A stretch of 64,000 nt of DNA from the NCBI RefSeq assembly GCF_900299535.1, contig NZ_OMKE01000036.1, forward strand, positions 41,653 to 105,652, in the 5' to 3' direction. This document shows, in pieces, positions 37,694 to 45,549 of the stretch. This DNA is from Aquimarina aquimarini. Lineage in GTDB: Bacteria > Bacteroidota > Bacteroidia > Flavobacteriales > Flavobacteriaceae. The number at the start of each line of letters is the position of its first letter. Position 1 is the stretch's first letter. Under the pieces are notes generated by a model, which was given only the letters and a program-made list of their open reading frames with translations, made no database searches and was not told the DNA's origin. The position numbers and the translations under genes were made by a program.

Positions 37694-38217
37694 TGCACAA
37701 AAGACACATTATCACAGGAGCTCCTGGAACAGGAAAAACAAGCTTGATCGATGCCTTGCAAAAAGAAGGATATCCCTGTTTTGCTGAGATATCAAGGCAA
37801 CTAATAATCTCTCAACAAGAACAAAATAGTGATAAAACTCCTTGGGGTAATCTCTATGAATTTGCGGATTTGGTGTATAAACAAACTATAGAAGAGTTAC
37901 AATTACCTATTAAAAAAAATACTTTTGTAGATCGTGGACTCCCCGATATCATTGCATACTTGCAATCCAAATCTTTTATTACTCCAGAGTATTTAAACGA
38001 CTTTCCTTATCATAAATACTATACCCCTACTGTGTTTTTACTTCCTCTGTGGAAAGAAATTTATATAAATGACCCTCAACGACCTCAATCTTATCAAGAG
38101 GCTTCTCGTATTCAGAAACACCTAGTGGATGTATATCACACACTTGGTTTTACTATCAAAACACTCCCTAAAACTACTTTAGTAAGACGTATAGATTATA
38201 TAAAATCTTTGATTTAA
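37693..38217 (+). CDS. Small P-loop ATPase of the cobalamin operon
   Basis: A 174-residue protein with Walker A GAPGTGKTSL (residues 9-18), FVDRGLPDIIAYL and a C-terminal basic helix (TTLVRRIDYIKSLI). It looks like the AAA_28 group of nucleoside/nucleotide-kinase-like ATPases. It is the last gene of the cobQ operon and its start overlaps the cbiB stop. The window contains no CobU/CobP adenosylcobinamide kinase, so it may substitute for that step, but nothing in the sequence shows it. Confidence 0.7.
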   Translation: MHKRHIITGAPGTGKTSLIDALQKEGYPCFAEISRQLIISQQEQNSDKTPWGNLYEFADLVYKQTIEELQLPIKKNTFVDRGLPDIIAYLQSKSFITPEYLNDFPYHKYYTPTVFLLPLWKEIYINDPQRPQSYQEASRIQKHLVDVYHTLGFTIKTLPKTTLVRRIDYIKSLI

Positions 38218-38307
38218 AATCGCTCTATACTTTTCGTTTTCACACCAAAAAACATAAAATTTACCTGTAATAAAGAAAGTTACAATAGATTCCTAAACAA
38301 AATAAAG

Positions 38308-38315
38308 TATCTTCG
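38308..38315 (+). promoter_or_regulatory. Possible -7 element ahead of the cobalamin riboswitch
   Basis: TATCTTCG differs from the consensus TAnnTTTG by one base and stands about 10 bases before the 5' end of the riboswitch fold, the place a -7 element should occupy. The -33 element is not clear. Confidence 0.4.
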
Positions 38316-38324
38316 CCTCCAAAT

Positions 38325-38489
38325 TTATGGTTCTTTTAGAAATAAAAGATGAAAAGGGAATTTGGTGAAAATCCAAAACTGTTCCCGCAACTGTAATGCG
38401 TTTTATAAAAGGTACTATCACCAATGCCACTGTATATGTTTTTATATGGGAAGGCGATAGCACTACGTAAGTCAGGAGACCTGCCATAT
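38325..38489 (+). promoter_or_regulatory. Cobalamin riboswitch
   Basis: The core GGGAATTTGGTGAAAATCC, the segment CCCGCAACTGTAA, GCCACTG (38426-38432) with GGGAAGGC, and the B12 box AAGTCAGGAGACCTGCC (38469-38485) are all present in order. P1 can form between TTATGG (38325-38330) and CCATAT (38484-38489). A competing 12-base pairing, GTTTTTATATGG (38438-38449) with CCATATAAAAAC (38484-38495), would break P1 and may be the switch. It should repress the downstream 2Fe-2S, Rossmann and SUMT genes when cobalamin is plentiful. Confidence 0.95.
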
Positions 38490-38599
38490 AAAAACACGAA
38501 TAGTAACTCTCGGGTAAAGGGTTGGTTATAAAAGAAATTGCTATACTATAGCTATTTCTATTTTGACTTCTTTTTCCTGCTTTTATATTTCTTTTTATT

Positions 38600-39421
38600 A
38601 TGGGAAAAAACATAAGCAAAGTACACACCACATTTCAATTTTGTGATGGCGGATCATGTAGAAAGGCAAAAAGTGAAATCGCTATAAGAGAAGCTAGAGC
38701 ATATATCAGAAACAATGGTTTATGGGATACAACCCATACCATAAAAACTAGATGTAATGGTAGATGCGAGGATGCCCCTACATGGATTGTACAACCAGGT
38801 AATTTTTGGTATAAAAACCTTACTCCTGACAAGGCCGTATCAATTATGAAATCTCATCTTGAGCATAACCAACCAATAGAAGAACATCTACTATACAAAG
38901 ATGAATGGGCAGAGATAATCACAGATAACGAAAGAGTAATCTCTCCTGCCTCTTTTAGACATAAAACAGATCCCGAATTAGGAGAAGTGCTACTTGCCAA
39001 AGCTTTTGCCTCAGATCAACATATTTATCCTTTGTTTCAATATCTATTTCAAGAACCCAGAGCTATCGCTATACAAACTTACGGTGATGCTTTGGTTGAA
39101 ATAACAACACCTCATCAAGTTGATTATACCGATGATTATGATATAAAAATCAAAGGATCTGAACTTCAGTTACAATTAGCTATTGCAGCAATACCCAAGG
39201 ATATCTCTACAGAAATTGCAGATCGTAAAGTAGGTAATGCAGAAGTTATTTGGCTAAAAAAAAGAACTATCTTTACCAAAGCAATACGGCTTAAAAACAG
39301 AAAAGGAAAACATCTGGTTACCATATGGATACGAGAAGAAGATACCACTACATGGCATCATATCCTCAAAATTTATCTATCAATGTCACCAGATCAAATA
39401 AGAATTAATAATGAATCCTAG
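38600..39421 (+). CDS. 2Fe-2S thioredoxin-like ferredoxin protein under the cobalamin riboswitch
   Basis: A 273-residue protein. Residues 1-90 resemble a thioredoxin-like 2Fe-2S ferredoxin, with four candidate cluster ligands in FCDGGSC (C15, C20) and CNGRCEDAP (C51, C55). The remaining 180 residues contain a segment PELGEVLLAKAFASDQHIYP and a second domain I did not recognise. It lies behind the riboswitch and overlaps the next gene by 11 bases. A redox role in corrin ring synthesis or cobalt reduction is inferred from context. Confidence 0.7.
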   Translation: MGKNISKVHTTFQFCDGGSCRKAKSEIAIREARAYIRNNGLWDTTHTIKTRCNGRCEDAPTWIVQPGNFWYKNLTPDKAVSIMKSHLEHNQPIEEHLLYKDEWAEIITDNERVISPASFRHKTDPELGEVLLAKAFASDQHIYPLFQYLFQEPRAIAIQTYGDALVEITTPHQVDYTDDYDIKIKGSELQLQLAIAAIPKDISTEIADRKVGNAEVIWLKKRTIFTKAIRLKNRKGKHLVTIWIREEDTTTWHHILKIYLSMSPDQIRINNES

Positions 39422-40223
39422 AAAGATAAGTATATTAGGCTGTGGGTGGTTGGGCTTACCTCTGGCTATAAATCGTATCACAAAAGGAGATACAATAAAA
39501 GGTTCTACCACTACAGAGGGTAAGATAGAAGTCTTAAAGAAAGAAGGAATTATACCTTCTATTTTCACATTGGGTCAAGCTAATAAAGAGGCATATCAAA
39601 ATTTTACCTCAGAAAGTGATATTATTATTATTAATTTCCCTCCAAAGAGAGTTCCTAATATTATAGAACTCTATCAGCAGCAGATACAAGATATACTTCC
39701 TTTTATTTCTGAGACGCAAAAAATACTTTTTATAAGCTCTACTTCTGTGTATCAAAATACTAATGGAGAAGTTTCTGAAAAACTAGACATTGTTCCAGAA
39801 AAAGAGTCTGGAAAAGCGGTCGCTGCAGTAGAAAAGTTGCTCCAAAAACAATTTGGAAATCAAGTAACCATCTTACGACTCAGTGGACTCATAGGAGATG
39901 ATCGATTACCAGGGCGTTTTCTTGCCAATAAAAAAGACGTACTCAACGGTGATGCTCCTATAAATGTAATTCATAGAGATGATTGTATAGGGCTCATTAA
40001 TGCTATTATAGAAAAAGGCAGTTGGGGCGAAATCATAAATGGCTGTGCAGACAAACACCCATTACGCAAAGAATATTATACTCTTGCTGCCGACAAAATA
40101 GGACTTACACCTCCTAGTTTTATCAAGCAAGATACTATCGCATATAAGATTATATCTAATACTAAAAGTAAAACTTTGTTAGACTATACTTATATTCACC
40201 CAGACCCATTAAAACTGATTTGA
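39411..40223 (+). CDS. Rossmann-fold SDR-like protein of the cobalamin operon
   Basis: A 270-residue protein with a nucleotide-binding start ISILGCGWLGLPLA (residues 6-19) and features of extended SDR proteins (FISSTSVY, then RLSGLIGDDRLPG). It is close to the YeeZ-like NAD-dependent epimerase/dehydratase group. The usual YxxxK is not obvious: the segment that should hold it reads KESGKAVAAVEKLL. It is linked by overlaps to the genes on both sides. Its part in the pathway is unknown. Confidence 0.7.
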   Translation: MNPRKISILGCGWLGLPLAINRITKGDTIKGSTTTEGKIEVLKKEGIIPSIFTLGQANKEAYQNFTSESDIIIINFPPKRVPNIIELYQQQIQDILPFISETQKILFISSTSVYQNTNGEVSEKLDIVPEKESGKAVAAVEKLLQKQFGNQVTILRLSGLIGDDRLPGRFLANKKDVLNGDAPINVIHRDDCIGLINAIIEKGSWGEIINGCADKHPLRKEYYTLAADKIGLTPPSFIKQDTIAYKIISNTKSKTLLDYTYIHPDPLKLI

Positions 40224-40225
40224 TC

Positions 40226-40945
40226 ATGTACCCTGTTGCAATTGTAGGAGCTGGACCAGGAGATCCAGAACTACTTACCGTAAAAGCATCTCGCCTTATC
40301 AAAGAGGCAGATATCATCTTACACGATAATCTCGTATCTGATACGATATTGAATATAAATACAGATGGAGAAAAAATATATGTAGGACGTAAATTTGGAG
40401 ATACCTCTGACCAGACAGAACGCCAACAAAAAATCAATGATTTACTGTGTATACACCATTTTGAGGGCAAAAGGGTTGTAAGGCTTAAGTCTGGTGATCC
40501 TTATGTATACGGGCGAGCAGCAGAAGAGGCTCGGTATCTTACCCAAAAAGAAGTTCCTTTTGAGGTGGTTCCTGGTATTTCTGCAGCACTAGCAGCAGCC
40601 AATATTTTTAATATTCCGATTACAGAAAGAAAGAAATCTAACGCTATGCTCATATGCACTGCCCATACGGCAGATTATTCTTTTGAGCAGCTTACTGGTA
40701 TTGCGCATATGCTCAAAGCTGGCAATACCATTTCTATATACATGGGACTCAAAAGTCTACATAGGATTATTCCAAAATTGCTAGAGGTTTGTAAAGATGA
40801 CACTATTCCTGTAAATGCAGCATCCAATGTGTCTCGATCTAATCAGGAAATTATCACAGGTACTCTAGGAAACATACAAGAACAAATTAACAATAGCTCA
40901 ATACAGATGCCTGTTGTTTTAATCATAGGGGCTGACCCTATATAA
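40226..40945 (+). CDS. cobA: Uroporphyrinogen-III C-methyltransferase
   Basis: Counting from the ATG at 40226, the product has 239 residues and begins MYPVAIVGAGPGDPELLTVKA, the first SUMT signature. YVYGRAAEEA and the FEVVPGISAALAA segment are further typical parts. It methylates uroporphyrinogen III at C2 and C7 to precorrin-2, feeding siroheme and cobalamin. The upstream gene's stop codon (40221-40223) lies 2 bases before the ATG. Confidence 0.93.
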   Translation: MYPVAIVGAGPGDPELLTVKASRLIKEADIILHDNLVSDTILNINTDGEKIYVGRKFGDTSDQTERQQKINDLLCIHHFEGKRVVRLKSGDPYVYGRAAEEARYLTQKEVPFEVVPGISAALAAANIFNIPITERKKSNAMLICTAHTADYSFEQLTGIAHMLKAGNTISIYMGLKSLHRIIPKLLEVCKDDTIPVNAASNVSRSNQEIITGTLGNIQEQINNSSIQMPVVLIIGADPI

Positions 40946-40990
40946 TATATTGATTTTTGTTATTTTGACAAATAAAAGAACAATAAACAG

Positions 40991-41929
40991 ATGAAAGAAG
41001 GAATATTACTTTGTGGACATGGTAGTCGTAGGGAAGCCGCAATTACTTCTTTTAAGCGATTGGTCACTATCCTCAAAGATCGCTATGAGAAAGATTATGA
41101 CGTTGATTACGGTTTTCTAGAGTTTAATCACCCTACGTATGAAGCCGCAGTAGAACGCATGTATTTGAATGGGATTCGCAAAATATATGCTTTGCCAGTA
41201 ATTTTGTTTGCTGGATCTCATGCCAAAAATGATATCCCATATGAGTTGAATACCATACAGAGTTATCATTCTGATCTTACCATTACTATGGCAAAACATA
41301 TTGGGGTTAGCTCTTTTTTACTAGATCTTGCGGTAAAGAGAGTTGAAGAAACTGAATCTCAATTATCGCCTTTGGATAGAAAAGATACTTGTTTGGTTGT
41401 TATTGGTAGAGGTACTACCGATCCCGATGCCAATAGTGATGTTTGTAAGCTAACCAGTATGCTCTGGGAAGGAATGGGATTTGGTTTTGCAACTACTGCA
41501 TATAGCGGAACAGCATATCCCAAAGTAGATGAATCTCTCAAGTTAATCGAAAAATTAGGATTCAAACGTACTCTTGTTATCCCCTTCTTCTTTTTTACTG
41601 GAGTATTATTAGAGCGTATTTATGGTCATGTTACAGCTATGAATAATGCCTCTGACCAAGATTATATCTATACAGCTCCTTTTGGCACAGATGAGCTATT
41701 ATTAAAAGCTTTTGATGAGCGTCTGGAAGAAGCCAAAACAGGAATGGCTTATATGAATTGCCAACTGTGTAAGTATCGAAAACAAGTTGTTGGTTTTGAA
41801 GAAGACTTTGGAAAAGAACAAATAGGACATCACCTCAACGTAAAAGGTATTCTCTTTGAAGAAGATGAAAAACCTGGAGAGGCTAAAAAATCATTAAGCA
41901 GTAAAATCAAAAAAGTATTAGGGATTTAG
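40991..41929 (+). CDS. cbiX: CbiX-type sirohydrochlorin cobaltochelatase
   Basis: A 312-residue protein with two repeats of the CbiX fold. The first half opens GILLCGHGSRREAA with the metal-binding His. The second half has VVIGRGTTDPDANSD and VIPFFFFTGVLLERIY. The C-terminal part has three Cys residues (CQLCKYRKQ and the earlier NSDVCK), and CQLC may hold a cluster or metal. It lies 45 bases after cobA. CbiX inserts cobalt early, at sirohydrochlorin; a ferrochelatase (SirB-like) role for siroheme cannot be ruled out. Confidence 0.88.
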   Translation: MKEGILLCGHGSRREAAITSFKRLVTILKDRYEKDYDVDYGFLEFNHPTYEAAVERMYLNGIRKIYALPVILFAGSHAKNDIPYELNTIQSYHSDLTITMAKHIGVSSFLLDLAVKRVEETESQLSPLDRKDTCLVVIGRGTTDPDANSDVCKLTSMLWEGMGFGFATTAYSGTAYPKVDESLKLIEKLGFKRTLVIPFFFFTGVLLERIYGHVTAMNNASDQDYIYTAPFGTDELLLKAFDERLEEAKTGMAYMNCQLCKYRKQVVGFEEDFGKEQIGHHLNVKGILFEEDEKPGEAKKSLSSKIKKVLGI

Positions 41930-41961
41930 ATCAATTTATCTACATATCATTTAGGCATCAT

Positions 41962-42504
41962 CTAGTTACTGGTTTTATCTTTATTATTCCATTCACTTTT
42001 TAATATAGAATAGAGGTCTACATTTATTGTTTTTCCATTTTTGATTTCACATTCTCTCATTGTTCCTTCATAGGTAAAGTTTATTTTTTCTAGACCATTT
42101 TTACATTTTTCATTATCACTTACCACATAGCCTTCTATTCTGTTTAAATCAAGTTTGGTAAAACCTTCTTCAAAAAGTCTAGGCATTACTTCTTTCATAA
42201 TTCCTTTGCCCCAGAACTCTTGCAATAACCAAAAGCCAATTTCAGCTTTTTTGTGTTCTTTATCTAAACTATTAAACCCTCCTGCTCCGCAAAACTGACG
42301 ATCTTTTTGGTTATAAATCCCCCACCAAACTCCCGTTCCATTTTCCTTTAGCTCTTTATACCATTCCATTTGCTCTTTTGTAGCTTCTAGCGTAGGGAAA
42401 TGCACGTCGTAAAATCTTGTGATATTTGGATTAGAAAGTCCTTTATAGATATTATCAATATCTGATGATTCTATTTCTTTTAAAAAATAATTCTCTGTTT
42501 TCAT
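41962..42504 (-). CDS. GNAT-family acetyltransferase
   Basis: A 180-residue protein of the RimJ/RimL-like GNAT group. Visible parts are IGFWLLQEFWGKGIMKEVMPRLFEEGF (motif A) and NRIEGYVVSDNEKCKNGLEKINF (motif B). It would transfer an acetyl group from acetyl-CoA to an amine, perhaps a protein N-terminus. Its start overlaps the stop of the alpha/beta-hydrolase gene by 4 bases. The target is unknown. Confidence 0.85.
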   Translation of the reverse strand: MKTENYFLKEIESSDIDNIYKGLSNPNITRFYDVHFPTLEATKEQMEWYKELKENGTGVWWGIYNQKDRQFCGAGGFNSLDKEHKKAEIGFWLLQEFWGKGIMKEVMPRLFEEGFTKLDLNRIEGYVVSDNEKCKNGLEKINFTYEGTMRECEIKNGKTINVDLYSILKSEWNNKDKTSN

Positions 42505-43388
42505 TCTATAAATGATAAAATAGCCGAAGCAAATTCTTGTGGTTTTTCTTGTGGTAGATTATGCCCTGCTCCTTTTATAATTCTTCTTTGATACTCTCCT
42601 ATAAAGTAGGGTGCATCATATTCATCGCTTTCTAAAGGAATTACCCCATCACTATCCCCATCTAGCACAATGGTAGGGACATTTATTTGTGGTTGATTTG
42701 CCAGAGCTTTTTCTGTTTCTTCAAATCTAGAATCTCCTTCAACCAATCCAAAACGATGTCGATATGAATGAATAACAACTGCTACAAAGTCGGGGTTCAT
42801 AAAAGAATCAGCTGTTTCTTGGTATGTTGAATCATCAAATTCCCATGTAGGAGACCATAGTTTCCAAAGCAGTTTACAAAATTCTTTTGGGTATTTTGCC
42901 AATCCTTCTTGTCCTCTTTTTGTATGAAAATAAAACTGATACCAATACAGCAATTCTTTTTCTGGTGTTTGTGGTTGTTTTGCTGCTGCAATGTTTTGTA
43001 TGTTATATCCTCCTCCTGATATGAGTCCTATGACACGATCAGGCCAAAGAGCTGCTACTATACATGCGGCTCGTCCTCCCCAGTCATATCCTGCAAGAAT
43101 GGCCTTTGGTATTGATAATGCATCTATAAGTGCTAAAAGATCATGCGCCAATGCGGCTTGCTCTCCTGTACGTAATGTATCAGTTTCTATAAATCGAGTT
43201 AATCCAAACCCTCGTAAATAAGGAGTGATTACTCTACAAGACGATCCCAAAATAGAAACTACCTCGTCATACGTTCTTATATCATAAGGAAATCCATGTA
43301 ACAGTAGTACAGGCACTCCATCAGGATGACCACTTTCTTCGTATGCTACACACAAATCACCAGCATTTACATATTTTAATTCACTCAT
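42501..43388 (-). CDS. Alpha/beta-hydrolase
   Basis: A 295-residue hydrolase of the epoxide hydrolase/haloalkane dehalogenase group. Its parts are LLHGFPYD (oxyanion hole), the nucleophile elbow AGYDWGGRAA with Asp as nucleophile, VLDGDSDGV and the catalytic His in GAGHNLPQE. Asp at the elbow points to epoxide hydrolase or dehalogenase chemistry, not to an esterase. It is coupled to the GNAT gene. The substrate is unknown. Confidence 0.87.
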   Translation of the reverse strand: MSELKYVNAGDLCVAYEESGHPDGVPVLLLHGFPYDIRTYDEVVSILGSSCRVITPYLRGFGLTRFIETDTLRTGEQAALAHDLLALIDALSIPKAILAGYDWGGRAACIVAALWPDRVIGLISGGGYNIQNIAAAKQPQTPEKELLYWYQFYFHTKRGQEGLAKYPKEFCKLLWKLWSPTWEFDDSTYQETADSFMNPDFVAVVIHSYRHRFGLVEGDSRFEETEKALANQPQINVPTIVLDGDSDGVIPLESDEYDAPYFIGEYQRRIIKGAGHNLPQEKPQEFASAILSFIE

Positions 43389-43560
43389 CTAATTTAAATT
43401 AGAATTATTACCACAGATAATCACTCGTATGTTCTATCTTTATTTTTAACTTCTTGACTATGTTAGTCGGGAACTAAAAGTAATAAACTTTGGAATAAGC
43501 AAATAACCATTTTATTTCTTTTTTTTCTAAAATCTAATTACTCCAATCTTATATACACTA

Positions 43561-43719
43561 CTACAATACATTTTTATTCTCCAAGTTTATCTGATTCCAT
43601 GGGTCACTGAATTTTTCAAAGTCTGGAGGGAGTATTTTATTCTGAATATTCTTTTTTTTATAACTATCACAGGAGCATAAAATCAGTACAAAAATTAATA
43701 AGTAAATGATTTTTTTCAT
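43561..43719 (-). CDS. Small lipoprotein
   Basis: A 52-residue product starting MKKIIYLLIFVLILCSC, a clear lipoprotein leader with lipobox LCSC (Cys17). A longer frame reaches 43809, but its first 30 codons lie in the group II intron relic, so the ATG at 43719 is the better start. The mature part is only 35 residues, so it may be a truncated gene. Family not recognised. Confidence 0.6.
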   Translation of the reverse strand: MKKIIYLLIFVLILCSCDSYKKKNIQNKILPPDFEKFSDPWNQINLENKNVL

Positions 43720-43742
43720 CAAACGTATGGTAATACTTAGTA

Positions 43743-43816
43743 ATTGAATAGATAAAAGGGATTTTGCTTCAGCCCTCTCCCAGAAACGTACATGATAGTT
43801 TCTCATCACACAGTTC
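43743..43816 (-). mobile_element. Relic of a group II intron 3' end (domains V and VI)
   Basis: On the minus strand, 43816 to 43783 is 34 bases long and fits group II domain V: it starts GAACTGTG, has the GAAA tetraloop (GATGAGAAACTATC) and ends GTACGTTTC. It is followed by a domain VI-like stretch (GAGAGGGCTGAAGC, then CCCTTTTATCTATTC). The catalytic AGC triad has become AAC and the pair at positions 4/31 is C-T, so it should be inactive. No reverse-transcriptase gene is nearby. The open frame across it yields RNYHVRFWERAEAK, the kind of translation that domain V gives. Confidence 0.65.
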
Positions 43817-43947
43817 TTCTTTTACACATCTAAATTATTAAATAATTTGAAGATTGTAATTGTCAGCAATTATTTGTTTTGTAATCATACTTAAAAAGAG
43901 TTTTTTTAGTAGTTTATTATTTTAACCTTGAGAAGTAAGAGCATATA

Positions 43948-44532
43948 TTAAAAATGTTTTTTTACCCATAAGTTAAAATTACAGTTTACTCTAGATTTTA
44001 TCTTTTTATAATATTTATCTCCAGCTTTAATCTGGCTAGAAGTCATTTTTTTTGCTAGTTTAGGCGCCAGCCTTTTAAACATTAAAACTTTAGATCTTGG
44101 AATATACCATTCATCCCAATCTGTTGGCACAAAATCGCCAGCTAATCGATACCAACCATAAGCTTTAGCTAAATTAATCTTCTTACCCTCACCCAGTTCC
44201 CACATAATCCCTAAACTTCGCATAGAATTATGAATACCAAGATAAGCTGCTCTCTCAAAATAAATATAAGCTTTTTTATAGTTAATGGATATGGTACCAT
44301 TACCTTGAACATACAACAAACCTAAGTCATGTGAAGAGTATGCGTGATTAGCCTCTGCTGCTTGTTTAAGCCAGTTAAATGTTTTTTTATGGTCTTTATT
44401 GTTTAACTCATTATGGAATTTAGCTGTTTCCTCTTTAAAACAAGTCTTTTGTCCATATGTTTGTTGAAAACAGAAAAAAATAATTATTAGTAATTTAGAA
44501 TTTATCTTTTTATTTTTTAATAATTGTTTCAT
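43948..44532 (-). CDS. Secreted Sel1-repeat protein
   Basis: A 194-residue protein with a signal peptide (about 1-27, ending near QTYGQ) and two to three Sel1-type repeats: KKTFNWLKQAAEANHAYSSHDLGLLYVQG, then KKAYIYFERAAYLGIHNSMRSLGIMWELGEG, then KAYGWYRLAGD. Such repeats form alpha/alpha hairpins for protein binding. The function of this protein is unknown. It lies 165 bases after the cysteine-peptidase-like lipoprotein gene. Confidence 0.8.
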   Translation of the reverse strand: MKQLLKNKKINSKLLIIIFFCFQQTYGQKTCFKEETAKFHNELNNKDHKKTFNWLKQAAEANHAYSSHDLGLLYVQGNGTISINYKKAYIYFERAAYLGIHNSMRSLGIMWELGEGKKINLAKAYGWYRLAGDFVPTDWDEWYIPRSKVLMFKRLAPKLAKKMTSSQIKAGDKYYKKIKSRVNCNFNLWVKKHF

Positions 44533-44697
44533 TGGTCTTATCTGAAAAAATCAAGATACAATTTAATCTAGTATCAAACCAAAAATACCATTGCTCAAAT
44601 TTATTTATAGATATTACCCCACACATAGAGAGGCTTAAAAAAAGTACTATCTACAAAAGAGCGATACTTATAGTTTGACCATTATTAGCTATAGATC

Positions 44698-45477
44698 TTA
44701 TTTTTGATTTATTATTTTTATTTCTTTTCCTTTAATCCAACTTCTTAAAAAGTTTTCATTTGTGCTAAGTTCGACTATGTGATACTTATTGTAAGACGCA
44801 AAAACATCTGAATTTTCAATTTTTTCAATTTCTACTCCTCTATAATTGATATAGTTTGAGTGAATCAAATACAATTGTCCTTTTTCTTTCAAAATATACC
44901 CAACATGACTAGAATCAAAACCGATAAAGTGAATTCCTTCTTTTATACTTCTATCGATTTTCAATATATTTTCAGTGATAGAATTTCCTCTTATTTCAAT
45001 TACTTTGGTGTTTAAGGCTAAACTACTTGCCTCATCAATTGGGCTTTGTTGAGCTAATCTATATCTGTTTAGGTTTACTCCTACATCTTTTAACGTTGTC
45101 GAAACAAAATACCCACAAGCAATTTTTCCTTTCCTAGGAATTGATGTATGCCCTTCAAATGACCATTCTGTTCCTTCCCAAAAAGGAATAATCCTGTTTA
45201 CTAAAGAAAGCTTAAAGATATTAGATAGTGAGTCTATTGATAGTTCTGTATTGTTTAATCGTAGTTGCTCTTTTTTAATTATATTTTTTATTGTTCCATA
45301 ACTTTTAGACAAATCACTTTCTAATTTTAATTGCTTAAGAGTTGTTATACTATCATTTTTAATTGAATCATTACTTATTACCAGAGTACTATTAAACGTA
45401 TTTGATTTTTTTTTCTGGTTTTGCCCTATACATCCAACGTTTATCAATAACAATATTATAAAAACAACCTTTTTCAT
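44698..45477 (-). CDS. Lipoprotein with a papain/NlpC-like active site
   Basis: A 259-residue protein with a signal peptide and lipobox VGC (Cys16). The second half resembles NlpC/P60- or amidase-like cysteine peptidases: C121 in GKIACGYFVSTTLKDVG starts a helix, and H191 in FDSSHVGYIL lies on a strand. It may cut or bind peptidoglycan on the periplasmic side. It is not close enough to the T6SS NlpC/P60 protein at 17118 to be a copy. Its upstream neighbour is the DUF4261 gene. Confidence 0.6.
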   Translation of the reverse strand: MKKVVFIILLLINVGCIGQNQKKKSNTFNSTLVISNDSIKNDSITTLKQLKLESDLSKSYGTIKNIIKKEQLRLNNTELSIDSLSNIFKLSLVNRIIPFWEGTEWSFEGHTSIPRKGKIACGYFVSTTLKDVGVNLNRYRLAQQSPIDEASSLALNTKVIEIRGNSITENILKIDRSIKEGIHFIGFDSSHVGYILKEKGQLYLIHSNYINYRGVEIEKIENSDVFASYNKYHIVELSTNENFLRSWIKGKEIKIINQK

Positions 45478-45549
45478 TCTTCAAATATTTATACTTGTAG
45501 TTACTACTAATTGCATGTGTTGTCTTTTTAAACTCTCGATTACATATTA

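Noticed and set aside
43561..43809. 82-residue frame as the full lipoprotein gene
   Set aside because: The first 30 codons lie in the group II intron relic, and a normal lipoprotein leader starts at 43719.
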